The notes under the pieces are model-generated. The model was given only the letters and a program-made list of their open reading frames with translations. It was not told the origin of the DNA and ran no database searches. 14,421 nucleotides of DNA from Candidatus Fermentibacterales bacterium. GTDB taxonomy: Bacteria; Fermentibacterota; Fermentibacteria; Fermentibacterales; JAFGKQ01. The stretch covers positions 1 to 14,421 of the forward strand of contig JAFGKQ010000109.1 of the NCBI GenBank assembly GCA_016928495.1, in the 5' to 3' direction. A program made the position numbers and the translations under genes. Shown here piece by piece: positions 1 through 7,382 of the stretch (within the stretch, counting starts at the first letter, position 1; each line of letters starts with the position of its first letter).

Positions 1-256
1 GAGGGAGACGTTCGGGGCGCTCCGGGCAGAGGCAGGGCCCTGCGCCGACTACTCCCTTCTCAACGCCACCAGAAGGGCGGTCGTGCTAGCCATGAACGCC
101 AGGGAGCTCTATCACTTCTCTCGATTGAGAGAGGACGAGCACGCACAGTGGGACATCAGGGCGATCGCCCGGAAGATGCTCGAGCTGGCAAGGGAGTCTG
201 CACCGCTGACCATGTCCCTCTCGGGCGGGAAGTCGGAGATCGCCATACCGGAGTAG
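1..256 (+). CDS. thyX: Flavin-dependent thymidylate synthase (ThyX), C-terminal part
   Basis: This is the 3' end of a gene whose start lies before the window. It reads in frame from base 2 to a TAG stop at 254-256, giving 84 residues. The segment NARELYHFSRLREDEHAQWD, followed by IRAIARKM, matches the conserved C-terminal region of ThyX, which normally reads like 'LNARxLxHFLxLRxxxHAQWEIR'. The arginine and the HAQW segment lie in the dUMP/FAD-binding part of the active site. ThyX methylates dUMP to dTMP using methylene-tetrahydrofolate and FADH2, replacing ThyA in many bacteria. The diagnostic N-terminal RHRxxSxNExSxRY motif is outside the window, so I cannot exclude a catalytically divergent ThyX paralogue. 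The next gene on the same strand starts 55 bases later, with no obvious terminator between them. Confidence 0.8.
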   Translation, partial: RETFGALRAEAGPCADYSLLNATRRAVVLAMNARELYHFSRLREDEHAQWDIRAIARKMLELARESAPLTMSLSGGKSEIAIPE

Positions 257-311
257 CTCCGCTCGCAAGCGGATTGCCCCTCGGCTCAGGCCTTTCTATG
301 TTCCTGCTGCA

Positions 312-956
312 ATGCGCAACGCGATGAGCGAGAGAGAAGCCAGGAAGAAGTGGTGTCCCTTCTCCATGTGCGCCCTTCGGGAGGCGTCTACCACTGGGTC
401 CGGCTCCTCCACGCAGGTGACCGTCAACAGGGGCCATGACCTCGACAACCTCTGCGTGGGCAGCGCCTGCATGGCCTGGAGGTGGGTCGGCGAGGGCAAG
501 CGCGTGGGCTACTGCGGGCTGGCCTCGGGCCTGGCCGCTCCGGGCGCCGCCCTGGCGGCCGGGGAGCCGTCGGAAGCCGACAGCCTCCTGGCCGAGATGG
601 AGTCCGCCTCCGGAGCCCTCATGGGCGATGACGCCACGGAGGAGATCGACATCCCTTCCGAGCTCCGGATATGCGGCCTGTGCGCCAGGATGATCGTAAG
701 GGAGAATGTCAAGGAAGGCTACGACGGCTACTGCCCCATCTTCGACGTGGACACCAAGGCCAACTTCCAGTGCGATCCCAGCGACGACCACTGGGTTCCT
801 GCAGAGGGGGTCTGCGGGTCCTGCAGGCACATGCGTCTGGGGACCATGCGCGACGGATACGATGGCTTCTGCGAGAAAATCGGTGGCTACGTGAGGTATA
901 CCGACAAGTGCCCCACCGGCTTCTGGCAGAAGGGACAACCCTCGTCCGGGAGCTGA
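312..956 (+). CDS. Cysteine-rich protein: phage-like CMAWRW finger plus two tandem four-Cys modules
   Basis: A 214-residue soluble protein with 13 cysteines; no function can be assigned. The N-terminal part (residues 14-70) has the pattern WCPFxxxC, then C48-x4-C53 inside CVGSACMAWRW, then GYCGL around C68. From memory, small phage and prophage proteins of unknown role share this 'C(I/L/V)xSxCMAWRW...GYCGL' pattern. After an Ala/Glu-rich linker (about 71-115) come two copies of one module. Copy 1 is C121-x2-C124-x16-C141-x12-C154; copy 2 is C168-x2-C171-x15-C187-x12-C200. Both carry GYDGYC/GYDGFC at the third cysteine. Each module could hold one zinc ion or a redox disulfide pair; this is inferred from spacing only. 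No signal peptide or membrane segment is visible. The start is uncertain: neither ATG 312 nor ATG 324 has a good Shine-Dalgarno sequence. Confidence 0.8.
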   Translation: MRNAMSEREARKKWCPFSMCALREASTTGSGSSTQVTVNRGHDLDNLCVGSACMAWRWVGEGKRVGYCGLASGLAAPGAALAAGEPSEADSLLAEMESASGALMGDDATEEIDIPSELRICGLCARMIVRENVKEGYDGYCPIFDVDTKANFQCDPSDDHWVPAEGVCGSCRHMRLGTMRDGYDGFCEKIGGYVRYTDKCPTGFWQKGQPSSGS

Positions 957-1008
957 CCGGGGAACCCGGCCCGCCTTCGGCTGTTCACGACATGAAACGT
1001 CTGCACAG

Positions 1009-1025
1009 GGGGAGCGGGGCTCCCC
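1009..1025 (+). other. Short GC hairpin ahead of the radical SAM gene
   Basis: GGGGAGC (1009-1015) and GCTCCCC (1019-1025) form a perfect 7-bp stem with a 3-base loop. It sits in the 93-base gap between the cysteine-rich gene and the radical SAM gene, ten bases ahead of the latter's Shine-Dalgarno sequence. There is no T-run after it. It could weakly terminate the upstream transcript or be a leader structure; the sequence does not decide. Confidence 0.35.
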
Positions 1026-1034
1026 GAGCGCTGT

Positions 1035-1042
1035 GGAGGTGA
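1035..1042 (+). promoter_or_regulatory. Strong ribosome binding site that points to a CTG start
   Basis: GGAGGTGA is a full-length match to the anti-Shine-Dalgarno sequence and lies 7 bases before CTG 1050. No ATG, GTG or TTG in the radical SAM frame lies at a usable distance. The GTG codons at 1033 and 1039 are in another frame that closes at the TGA at 1051. The site therefore decides the start of the next gene. Confidence 0.65.
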
Positions 1043-1049
1043 GGCGCCT

Positions 1050-2471
1050 CTGAAGGTCGCTCTGGTCTACCCGCGGTTCAGGTGGTTCGAGTACAACGGG
1101 CTCGCCGAGCCCCTCGGAGTCCTCCACCTGGTGAGCGCGCTCAGGAATGCCGGGCATGAGCCGGTCTACGTGGATTACTCCTTCTGCGAGCGGCTGGACG
1201 AGCTCGACTCGATGGTGGCCGGCTGCGGGATCGTCGGAGTCGCCATCTCGGCTGCGGCGAAGCTCGAGAGGGCAGCCCTGGTCTCGCGTCATCTCAGATC
1301 GGTGGCTCCCGGTGCCTGCTTCGTGGCAGGAGGCGCATACCCCAGCATCTTCCCCGAGAACTCGATCACGGAGACGGGGTCGGACTACGCCATGCTCGGT
1401 GAGGCCGAGGAGGCCATCGTCGAGCTCGCCGACACGCTCGGGAGCGGAGGCGACCCCGCGACCATCAGGAACCTCGCATGGCTCGACGAGCAGGGCGGCC
1501 TGGTCGAGACTCCCAGGAGACCCGTCATCAGGGACCTGGACTCCATTCCCTTCCCGGCCAGGGACGTGGTCGACTACGACTCCTACCTCCGGGAGGGGAT
1601 GGCCGAGTACGGCATGGTCACGAGCAGGGGCTGTCCCTTCCACTGCATCTACTGCAAGCCCAGCACGGACCTGATCTTCGGCGGCGGGATCCGCCGGAGA
1701 AGCGCCGGGAACGTCGTGGAGGAGGCTGCCGGGCTTGCGGACCTGAGAGGCTCCGACTCGATCAGGGTGTTCTTCAAGGACGACACGATAACGATGCATC
1801 CAGTCGGCTGGTTCGAGCTGTTCCGGGACGGCCTGCGCGACAGGGGGATCAGGCTGGAGTGGCACTGCAACAGCCGTGTGGACACCGTAACCGAGGAGAA
1901 GGTCAGGGTCATGGCGGAGAGCGGCTGCCACTGCATCTCCTTCGGAGTGGAGAGCGGGAGCCAGCGGATTCTCGACTTCTACAGGAAGGGCACGACCCCG
2001 GGCCAGGCAGTGCGCGCCTTCGACTGGTGCCACGACTACGGGATAGAGGCAACGGCCAACCTCATGATCGGCCTGCCTATCGAGACGGAGGAAGACATAG
2101 AGGCGACCTACGAGCTGCTCAAGCGTCTCAGGCCGGACGATATCATCGTCTATTTCTCGACAGCCATACCGGGAAGGCACATACACACCTGGGCCAGGGA
2201 CAGCGGGTACCTGGCGAGCGAGGACAATCCCGAGCTCTTCGACCCCGCCAGGAACAGGGCGCACGAGGTGATGAACATGCGCCTGCCGTACCTCACCACC
2301 GAGGACGTCATCTCCTGGAAGCACCGGATCGAGCGCTACAGGGCATGGCGCAAGATGACGAGCATCGACAATATCCAGAGATGGGCCTCGGAGCTGCTTC
2401 AGAACCCGCTGGGGGCCGCCCGCAAGGCGGGCAGGGTGCTCAGAGGGCTGGGCGGCGGCAGAGCCGACTGA
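1050..2471 (+). CDS. B12-binding-domain radical SAM protein (CTG start)
   Basis: A 473-residue protein of the B12-binding-domain radical SAM class (BchE/MiaB-like, class B architecture). The N-terminal Rossmann-type domain (about 1-145) shows the usual KVALVYPRF first strand, an EPLGVLHLVSALR helix and GGAYPSIFPE. It lacks a cobalamin-ligating DxHxxG motif. The radical SAM domain carries CPFHCIYC, with Cys195, Cys199 and Cys202 binding the 4Fe-4S cluster, followed by FFKDDT, FGVESGS and NLMIGLP. The reaction cannot be predicted; family members methylate unactivated carbons or build tetrapyrrole, lipid and RiPP products. The start is set at CTG 1050 because it begins exactly at the conserved first strand and sits behind a strong Shine-Dalgarno. 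The first standard in-frame start, GTG 1131, would delete that strand. The gene converges with tldE, 27 bases away. Confidence 0.88.
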   Translation: MKVALVYPRFRWFEYNGLAEPLGVLHLVSALRNAGHEPVYVDYSFCERLDELDSMVAGCGIVGVAISAAAKLERAALVSRHLRSVAPGACFVAGGAYPSIFPENSITETGSDYAMLGEAEEAIVELADTLGSGGDPATIRNLAWLDEQGGLVETPRRPVIRDLDSIPFPARDVVDYDSYLREGMAEYGMVTSRGCPFHCIYCKPSTDLIFGGGIRRRSAGNVVEEAAGLADLRGSDSIRVFFKDDTITMHPVGWFELFRDGLRDRGIRLEWHCNSRVDTVTEEKVRVMAESGCHCISFGVESGSQRILDFYRKGTTPGQAVRAFDWCHDYGIEATANLMIGLPIETEEDIEATYELLKRLRPDDIIVYFSTAIPGRHIHTWARDSGYLASEDNPELFDPARNRAHEVMNMRLPYLTTEDVISWKHRIERYRAWRKMTSIDNIQRWASELLQNPLGAARKAGRVLRGLGGGRAD

Positions 2472-2479
2472 CGCTTCTC

Positions 2480-2497
2480 TTCCGGAGCCTTCCGGGA
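2480..2497. terminator. Small hairpin between convergent genes
   Basis: CCGGA (2482-2486) and TCCGG (2491-2495) pair around a GCCT loop. The stem is extended by a G-T pair and one T-A pair on the outside. The structure fills the 27-base gap between the convergent radical SAM and tldE genes. There is no T-tract on either side, so any terminator activity would be weak or factor-dependent. Confidence 0.3.
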
Positions 2498-2498
2498 A

Positions 2499-3875
2499 TC
2501 AGAAAGACTCGGCGCAGTCGGTTATCCTGACCTCCTCGGCGACGATGTAGGAGGGCACGGAGAAGGCCACCGGAGCCCGCCTCTCGTAGGTGTTCGACAG
2601 GTTCACGGAAACCGCTTCCGGAGCGATGACGGAGACACTCCGGAAGAGCCTGGGAAGATCGTCGGTCACCCTGCTCGAGAAGAGAGGGCACACAGTCCTG
2701 CCGTCCTCGACGAGCGTGGCGTTGAACCTGGAGCTGCCGGTGAAGGTGCCCTCGCTGACGTTCGGCATGTTGGTATAGTGCAGCGCCGGAACGTGGAGGA
2801 CAGGGCCCTTCCTGGAGGATACCGCGACCAGGGGATCCCCGGGGCCGTCACCGCAGGCCATGACGAGGCTGGGGGATCTCGTATCGTGACCGGTCGGCCT
2901 CCTGCCGAACTTGGCTGAGGTCGAGAGATCGTAGAAGAAGCCACTGATGGCTCCCCTCTCGACCACCGGATAGCACCTGCGCCTGCGCCCACCCATGTCG
3001 AAGCGGTGGCGGAAGGTCAGGTCGTCCTCGGGATCGTCGGTGATGGTGATGTTGTCCCCCAGGATGACCTCCCCGATCGTGCTGGACGCGGTCCAGCTCC
3101 TCTTCTCCTCGTATAGCCTCCCGTGGAAGCCGCTGAACGCGGCCATCTGCAGCAGGTCGGCAATGGCGGAGGGGCCGAAGATCACCGTGTAGCTGCCAGG
3201 CTCTATCCTCCTCCCGGGCCTCGACTCGTAGAGCCCCGTCAGCCCGCCGAGCTCGGCCGATGCCTGCTCCGCAGTCACGTCAGCGGCGCGCCAGCCGGTT
3301 CCCTCCGACCGGAGCTCCCACTCCTTGCCCGGGTGCTTCAGGACAACGGAGAACTGCTGATCGGTTCCCCGGTGGTAGACCTCCAGGTCGTTCGAGGTCG
3401 AGATGAGGAACAGCTCGATCGAGCCGCTGGACCAGGCTCCGGAGTAGACGTAGTCTCTCCCCACCGTCTCGAACACCCTGCCGTAGACGGTGGTCTTGTG
3501 GGCAGGATCGAGCCCGGCAAGACCGGCGTCGAACTGATCCTGCTCATCGACGGGCTCCTCGACCTCTTCCAGCAGCGGCTCGAAGCTCTTCTCGCGGGCG
3601 GCCGCGGTCTTCTCGACCGCTACCCCGAGCAGCTCCCTGACCTGCTCAGGTCCGGACAGCTCGCCCACATGGGTATGCGTTCCCTCTCTCCGGCCCTCCA
3701 CGACCCTCACGTCGAGCCTCGTCAGCTTCTCGCTGGTGCTCAGGGAGACGGAGCTGTTCCCTATCCTCATCAGGTGGCTGTCTTCCCGGTGGAGAGCGAA
3801 GGAGGCTCTCTTCCCGCTGCGTGAGGCCTCGTCCCTGACGGCTCGCAGAGCTTCGGCGGTTCTCTCGTCGAGCAT
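2499..3875 (-). CDS. tldE: TldE/PmbA-family metalloprotease partner subunit
   Basis: A 458-residue protein of the TldD/PmbA (U62) family and last gene of the minus-strand run. It lacks an HExxxH zinc motif, as expected for the TldE-type partner, which forms a heterodimer with the zinc-bearing TldD. The PmbA-like C-terminal half is clear: 'GDNITITDDP', the segment 'AISGFFYDLSTSAKFGRRPTG', then HYTNMPNVSEGTFTG. In E. coli, TldD/TldE trims microcin B17 precursor and degrades the antitoxin CcdA; whether that applies here is unknown. The reading frame stays open upstream to 4160 inside tldD, but ATG 3875 is the natural start. It has AGGAG six bases ahead, begins 8 bases after the tldD stop, and MLDERTAEALRAV is a typical first helix. 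Confidence 0.88.
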   Translation of the reverse strand: MLDERTAEALRAVRDEASRSGKRASFALHREDSHLMRIGNSSVSLSTSEKLTRLDVRVVEGRREGTHTHVGELSGPEQVRELLGVAVEKTAAAREKSFEPLLEEVEEPVDEQDQFDAGLAGLDPAHKTTVYGRVFETVGRDYVYSGAWSSGSIELFLISTSNDLEVYHRGTDQQFSVVLKHPGKEWELRSEGTGWRAADVTAEQASAELGGLTGLYESRPGRRIEPGSYTVIFGPSAIADLLQMAAFSGFHGRLYEEKRSWTASSTIGEVILGDNITITDDPEDDLTFRHRFDMGGRRRRCYPVVERGAISGFFYDLSTSAKFGRRPTGHDTRSPSLVMACGDGPGDPLVAVSSRKGPVLHVPALHYTNMPNVSEGTFTGSSRFNATLVEDGRTVCPLFSSRVTDDLPRLFRSVSVIAPEAVSVNLSNTYERRAPVAFSVPSYIVAEEVRITDCAESF

Positions 3876-3883
3876 GGCGGCTC

Positions 3884-5371
3884 CTACTCCTTCTCTCCGG
3901 TGATGACGTCGGCGAATCGCATGACTGGGACTCCGTGACCGATCTGCATGACCTGGTTCGGCTCGCCCTTCCCGCAGTTGTCCACCTGCTCGAGTCGCCA
4001 GGTTCCGGCATCGCCAACCGCGTCCAGGGAGCCGTAGAACTCGAGCGTATGCCCCTGGTAAGTGGGGTTCCTCATGACACGCCTTCTCCTGCCCCCCTTG
4101 ACCTCCCAGGCTATCTCGCAACCGAAATGGAAGTGCTCCCTGTTGGAGCCGATGGACCACGAGGTCGGGTTGTCCATTATCACACCGTTGTCCGTGGAGC
4201 CCGTGATGTCCTCGAGACTGCCGTCGTCTCCGGGGAGCACGTTGATGTTGGTCATCCGCTCTATGGGCGCCCTGTAGAAGGCGCTCGCCCTCGCTGCGCC
4301 CCCGCTCTCCCGGATGACCTCCCTGCCGGCCCTTCTGTTGGCCTCACGGACCATCGCTCTCGAGGAGAGGACGTCCACGAGGATCCCCCTGTCTATCAGC
4401 AGGTAGTCCCTCTCGGGCGTTCCGTCATCGTCGAATCCGAAAGTGCCGGGTGAGTTGGGATGCGCTCCGTAGGAGCTCGCGTTCAGCCTATCGCTCCCGT
4501 AGCGGAGGGATCCGATGTCGTCCAGAGCGACGTGAGAGCCTCCTGCGTACGAGATCTCGTAGCCGAGTATCCTGTCCAGCTCCAGCGGGTGCCCTATGGT
4601 CTCGTGGACCTGGAGGGCTCCCTGACCGGGCAGCAGGATGACCGAGCGCCTGTCCCTCTTCAGCACCGGGGCCCCACGGAGCTCCGAGAGCTCCTCGACG
4701 ATCCTTGGCGCATGGTCGGCGAACAGGGCCCTGTCCGCGATGAGCTCCCAGCCCCTGGTGCCGCGCCCCGTCGTGTAGAGGCTGTGGCTGCGTCTCTGCA
4801 TCTGCCCGTCGCAGTCCTGAGCCATCACGACCATCGTGCCGAAGACGTTGGTCAGGTTTTTCTCCACGGTAGTGCCCTCCGTGCTCCGGAAGAGCACGCG
4901 CCGCTTCTGACAGCTCGCCCTGACCAGCCTCCTCTCTATCCAGTCCCGCTCCAGCATCTCGTCCACAGCGGAGAGCAGCTCGAGCTTCTCGAGCAGCCCC
5001 ACCCCGAAGGGATCCCTCTCCACGGGCGAGTCGTATCGGCTGTCGTGCGGAGGCCTGTCTCCCATCTCTATGGGAAGCCTCACGAGCTTCGACGCGGTCC
5101 TGGCGTTGGAGAGCGCCTTGTCGAAGCACTCCTCGATGGCTTCCAGGTCGCTGGTCGCCGAGAACCCCCAGGCGCCGCCGTACAGGACCCGCACTCCGAG
5201 CCCCTTCTCGTCCGAGGTGTCGTTCAGCTCGAGATTGCCGTCGTAGAGCAGCAGGTTCTCGGAAAGATCCTCGAGGAACAGCCGGGCATCCGCGTATCCG
5301 GCCCCCCTGGAGCGCATCCGGTCCAGGTTCTCGCTGATCCTCTCGGCTGCGGCATCATCGCAGACTGGCAT
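3884..5371 (-). CDS. tldD: TldD-family zinc metalloprotease
   Basis: A 495-residue protein, a normal length for TldD. The catalytic zinc motif HETIGH is present (His256, Glu257, His261). The third zinc ligand expected from the E. coli TldD structure matches Cys466 in DNCGKGEPNQ near the C-terminus. The N-terminal domain (about 10-240) has the family's substrate-channel fold, with GLGVRVLYGGAWGFSAT at 57-73. TldD is the catalytic half of the TldD/TldE protease, which acts on unfolded or extended peptides reaching an inner chamber. tldE follows after 8 bases, so the two are almost certainly translated as a pair. The gene starts 11 bases after htpG. No peptide toxin, antitoxin or RiPP precursor is visible next to it. 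Confidence 0.92.
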   Translation of the reverse strand: MPVCDDAAAERISENLDRMRSRGAGYADARLFLEDLSENLLLYDGNLELNDTSDEKGLGVRVLYGGAWGFSATSDLEAIEECFDKALSNARTASKLVRLPIEMGDRPPHDSRYDSPVERDPFGVGLLEKLELLSAVDEMLERDWIERRLVRASCQKRRVLFRSTEGTTVEKNLTNVFGTMVVMAQDCDGQMQRRSHSLYTTGRGTRGWELIADRALFADHAPRIVEELSELRGAPVLKRDRRSVILLPGQGALQVHETIGHPLELDRILGYEISYAGGSHVALDDIGSLRYGSDRLNASSYGAHPNSPGTFGFDDDGTPERDYLLIDRGILVDVLSSRAMVREANRRAGREVIRESGGAARASAFYRAPIERMTNINVLPGDDGSLEDITGSTDNGVIMDNPTSWSIGSNREHFHFGCEIAWEVKGGRRRRVMRNPTYQGHTLEFYGSLDAVGDAGTWRLEQVDNCGKGEPNQVMQIGHGVPVMRFADVITGEKE

Positions 5372-5382
5372 TTCCCCGCCTT

Positions 5383-7335
5383 TCAGGTGCTTCGATCGGA
5401 CAAGGGGCCGGGCGCTCGGTCCTGCCCGACGCCGGGCTCGCTCGCCATCAGCTCGGAGACTCTGTCTATCATCCTTGTCGCATCGTGGGGCCGCGAGCCG
5501 TCGGCAACGAGAGCCAGGTCGTACACGAGCGCGACGTAGTCCCGCAGCCTGCCTCCGGACCTGTCCGTCTCGTAGAGCGCCAGCAGCGTCTCGAGAAGCG
5601 GATGGTCCGGGTTCATCTCCAGTGTCCTCTCGAACTCGAGAGGGCTCTCACCCTTCTTCTTCATCGCGTTGAGAATGCCCCGGACGGTCGGGCCGGGATC
5701 ATCGTGGTCCGAGACGAGCACGAAGGGACTCCGGGTCAGTCTGCGTGATAGCCTGACCTCCTTCACGCGACCTTCGAGAGCATCCCTCATGTACTCGAAC
5801 AGCCCCGAGCACCTCGAGCTCGCCTGCTCCAGCTTCCGCTCCGCCTCGTCATCCCCCTCGGGCTCGAGATCCAGCTCTCCCCTCGACGCGGAGACCAGCT
5901 CCAGACCGCGGTAGCTGCCCATCACCTGCAGCACGAGATCATCCAGAGGCCCCGGGAACAGCAGCACCTGCCTCCCTTCGCCGGTGAGCCTCTCGAGATG
6001 GGGGGACCGGCGCAGCTCATCCATCGGCATGCCCGAGAGGTAGTAGAGTCTGCCGTCCTTCCTGTCGCTCTCGCTGAGGCCTTCCGCGTGCTCCCTCAGC
6101 CCGACGGGCTTCCCCTCGGCTCCGGATGCCTCCACGAGCAGCAGGTCGGCGAGCTGACCGCGCCTCTCCGGATCAGCGTAGATCCCCTCCTTGATGAGAT
6201 CTCCGAAGCTCTCGAAGAACTCCTCGTACCTGGATCTGCTCGTCTCCATCACCTCGGCGAGCCTCTCGATGACCTTGCGCGTGAGGTTCCTGTTCAGCAG
6301 CCTGAGAGCGCCGCTCCTCTGCACCGTCTCCCGGGAGACGTTCAGAGGAAGGTCGTCACACTCGACCACGCCGCTGACGAATCTCAGGTAGCCCGGCAAC
6401 AGCCCCTCGTACCCCTCTCCGATCAGGATGCCCCTCGCGTAGAGGTTCATGCCCCCCCGGTAATCGGGGAAGAGCATGCGGAGAGGCCTGCTCGAAGGCA
6501 CGAACAGAAGCGCATTGAACTCCGTTGCCCCCTCGGCGCGATAGCTGATCGTCGTCAGGGGAGGCTCCAGATCGCCGGCGAGATGCCTGTAGAAGTCGTT
6601 CAGCTCCCCCTCGGAGACCTCGTCGGGAGGTCGTCTCCAGAGGGGCTTCATCGAGTTCAGGGGCGCCTGGTCCTCGTCACCCTGACGGGACATGACGATG
6701 GGGTAGGCCACGTAGTCCGAGTACTTGCGCACGAGCTCCCGGAGCCTCGCCTCGTCCAGGTACTCGTCCATGCCTTCCCGAACGTGCAGGACCACGTCGG
6801 TACCGGGTGACGACGGCGAACCGGAACCCGAGATGGTAAAGGTCTCTCCTCCCCTTGAGCGCCATTCCGAAGCACCGGATGACCTCTCGAGCGCGCTCCT
6901 GGAGAAGACGGCCACCTCGTCCGCCACCATGAACGACGAGTAGAAGCCGACGCCGAACCGGCCTATGAGGTCCACCGCGCTATCGGCATCCACTCCCCTC
7001 TCGCTCTCCAGCATGGCCAGGAAGCTGCGGGAGCCGGATCCGGCTATCGTCCCCAGGTTCCTGGCCATCTCGTCGGCGGTCATGCCTATGCCGTTGTCGG
7101 ACACGGTCAGCGTGCGCGACTCCCTGTCGACGGACAGCCGTATCCGGAGCTCCATCCCCTCCTCGAGGAGCCCCGTGTCCCTCAGGGCCTCGAACCTGAG
7201 CCTGTCCAGAGCGTCGGATGCGTTCGAGACGAGCTCCCTGAGGAAGACGTCCGGATGCGTGTAGAGGCTGTTGATGACCAGGTCGAGGATCTGCCTGGTC
7301 TCCGACCTGAACCTGAGCTTTCTCTTTCCCGGCAA
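5383..7335 (-). CDS. htpG: Molecular chaperone HtpG (bacterial Hsp90)
   Basis: A 650-residue Hsp90-family ATPase, slightly longer than E. coli HtpG. The N-terminal GHKL nucleotide site is complete: ELVSNASDA (Glu34, Asn38), SDNGIGM (Asp80) and GRFGVGFYS at 125-133. The middle domain has the client and catalytic-loop segment LPLNVSRE, which carries the arginine that contacts the ATP gamma phosphate. A C-terminal dimerisation domain follows. HtpG acts as a cytosolic dimer that remodels client proteins in an ATP-driven clamp cycle. The start is a TTG at 7335 with GGAGGT eight bases ahead. The nearby ATG 7351 is in a different frame. It lies 47 bases after the sulfatase-like gene and 11 bases before tldD. 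No CIRCE or other heat-shock operator is seen in the short upstream gap. Confidence 0.96.
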   Translation of the reverse strand: MPGKRKLRFRSETRQILDLVINSLYTHPDVFLRELVSNASDALDRLRFEALRDTGLLEEGMELRIRLSVDRESRTLTVSDNGIGMTADEMARNLGTIAGSGSRSFLAMLESERGVDADSAVDLIGRFGVGFYSSFMVADEVAVFSRSALERSSGASEWRSRGGETFTISGSGSPSSPGTDVVLHVREGMDEYLDEARLRELVRKYSDYVAYPIVMSRQGDEDQAPLNSMKPLWRRPPDEVSEGELNDFYRHLAGDLEPPLTTISYRAEGATEFNALLFVPSSRPLRMLFPDYRGGMNLYARGILIGEGYEGLLPGYLRFVSGVVECDDLPLNVSRETVQRSGALRLLNRNLTRKVIERLAEVMETSRSRYEEFFESFGDLIKEGIYADPERRGQLADLLLVEASGAEGKPVGLREHAEGLSESDRKDGRLYYLSGMPMDELRRSPHLERLTGEGRQVLLFPGPLDDLVLQVMGSYRGLELVSASRGELDLEPEGDDEAERKLEQASSRCSGLFEYMRDALEGRVKEVRLSRRLTRSPFVLVSDHDDPGPTVRGILNAMKKKGESPLEFERTLEMNPDHPLLETLLALYETDRSGGRLRDYVALVYDLALVADGSRPHDATRMIDRVSELMASEPGVGQDRAPGPLSDRST

Positions 7336-7382
7336 GACTCGATACCTCCATGGCTCTCCGGCAGGGATGCCGGCGCGTCTCT

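Noticed and set aside
312-956. A prophage remnant around the cysteine-rich gene
   Set aside because: Only one domain recalls phage proteins. No integrase, structural gene, att-like repeat or composition shift accompanies it, and the neighbours are housekeeping genes.
156-2324. A 722-codon open frame on the minus strand opposite the cysteine-rich and radical SAM genes
   Set aside because: The translation is low-complexity Val/Gly/Pro/Arg-rich text with no recognisable domain, and it lies antisense to two genes with clear motifs. GC-rich codon bias keeps the opposite frame open.
2499-4160. A longer version of the tldE frame reaching into tldD
   Set aside because: ATG 3875 has a good ribosome binding site directly after the tldD stop, and the extra residues are an off-frame reading of tldD.
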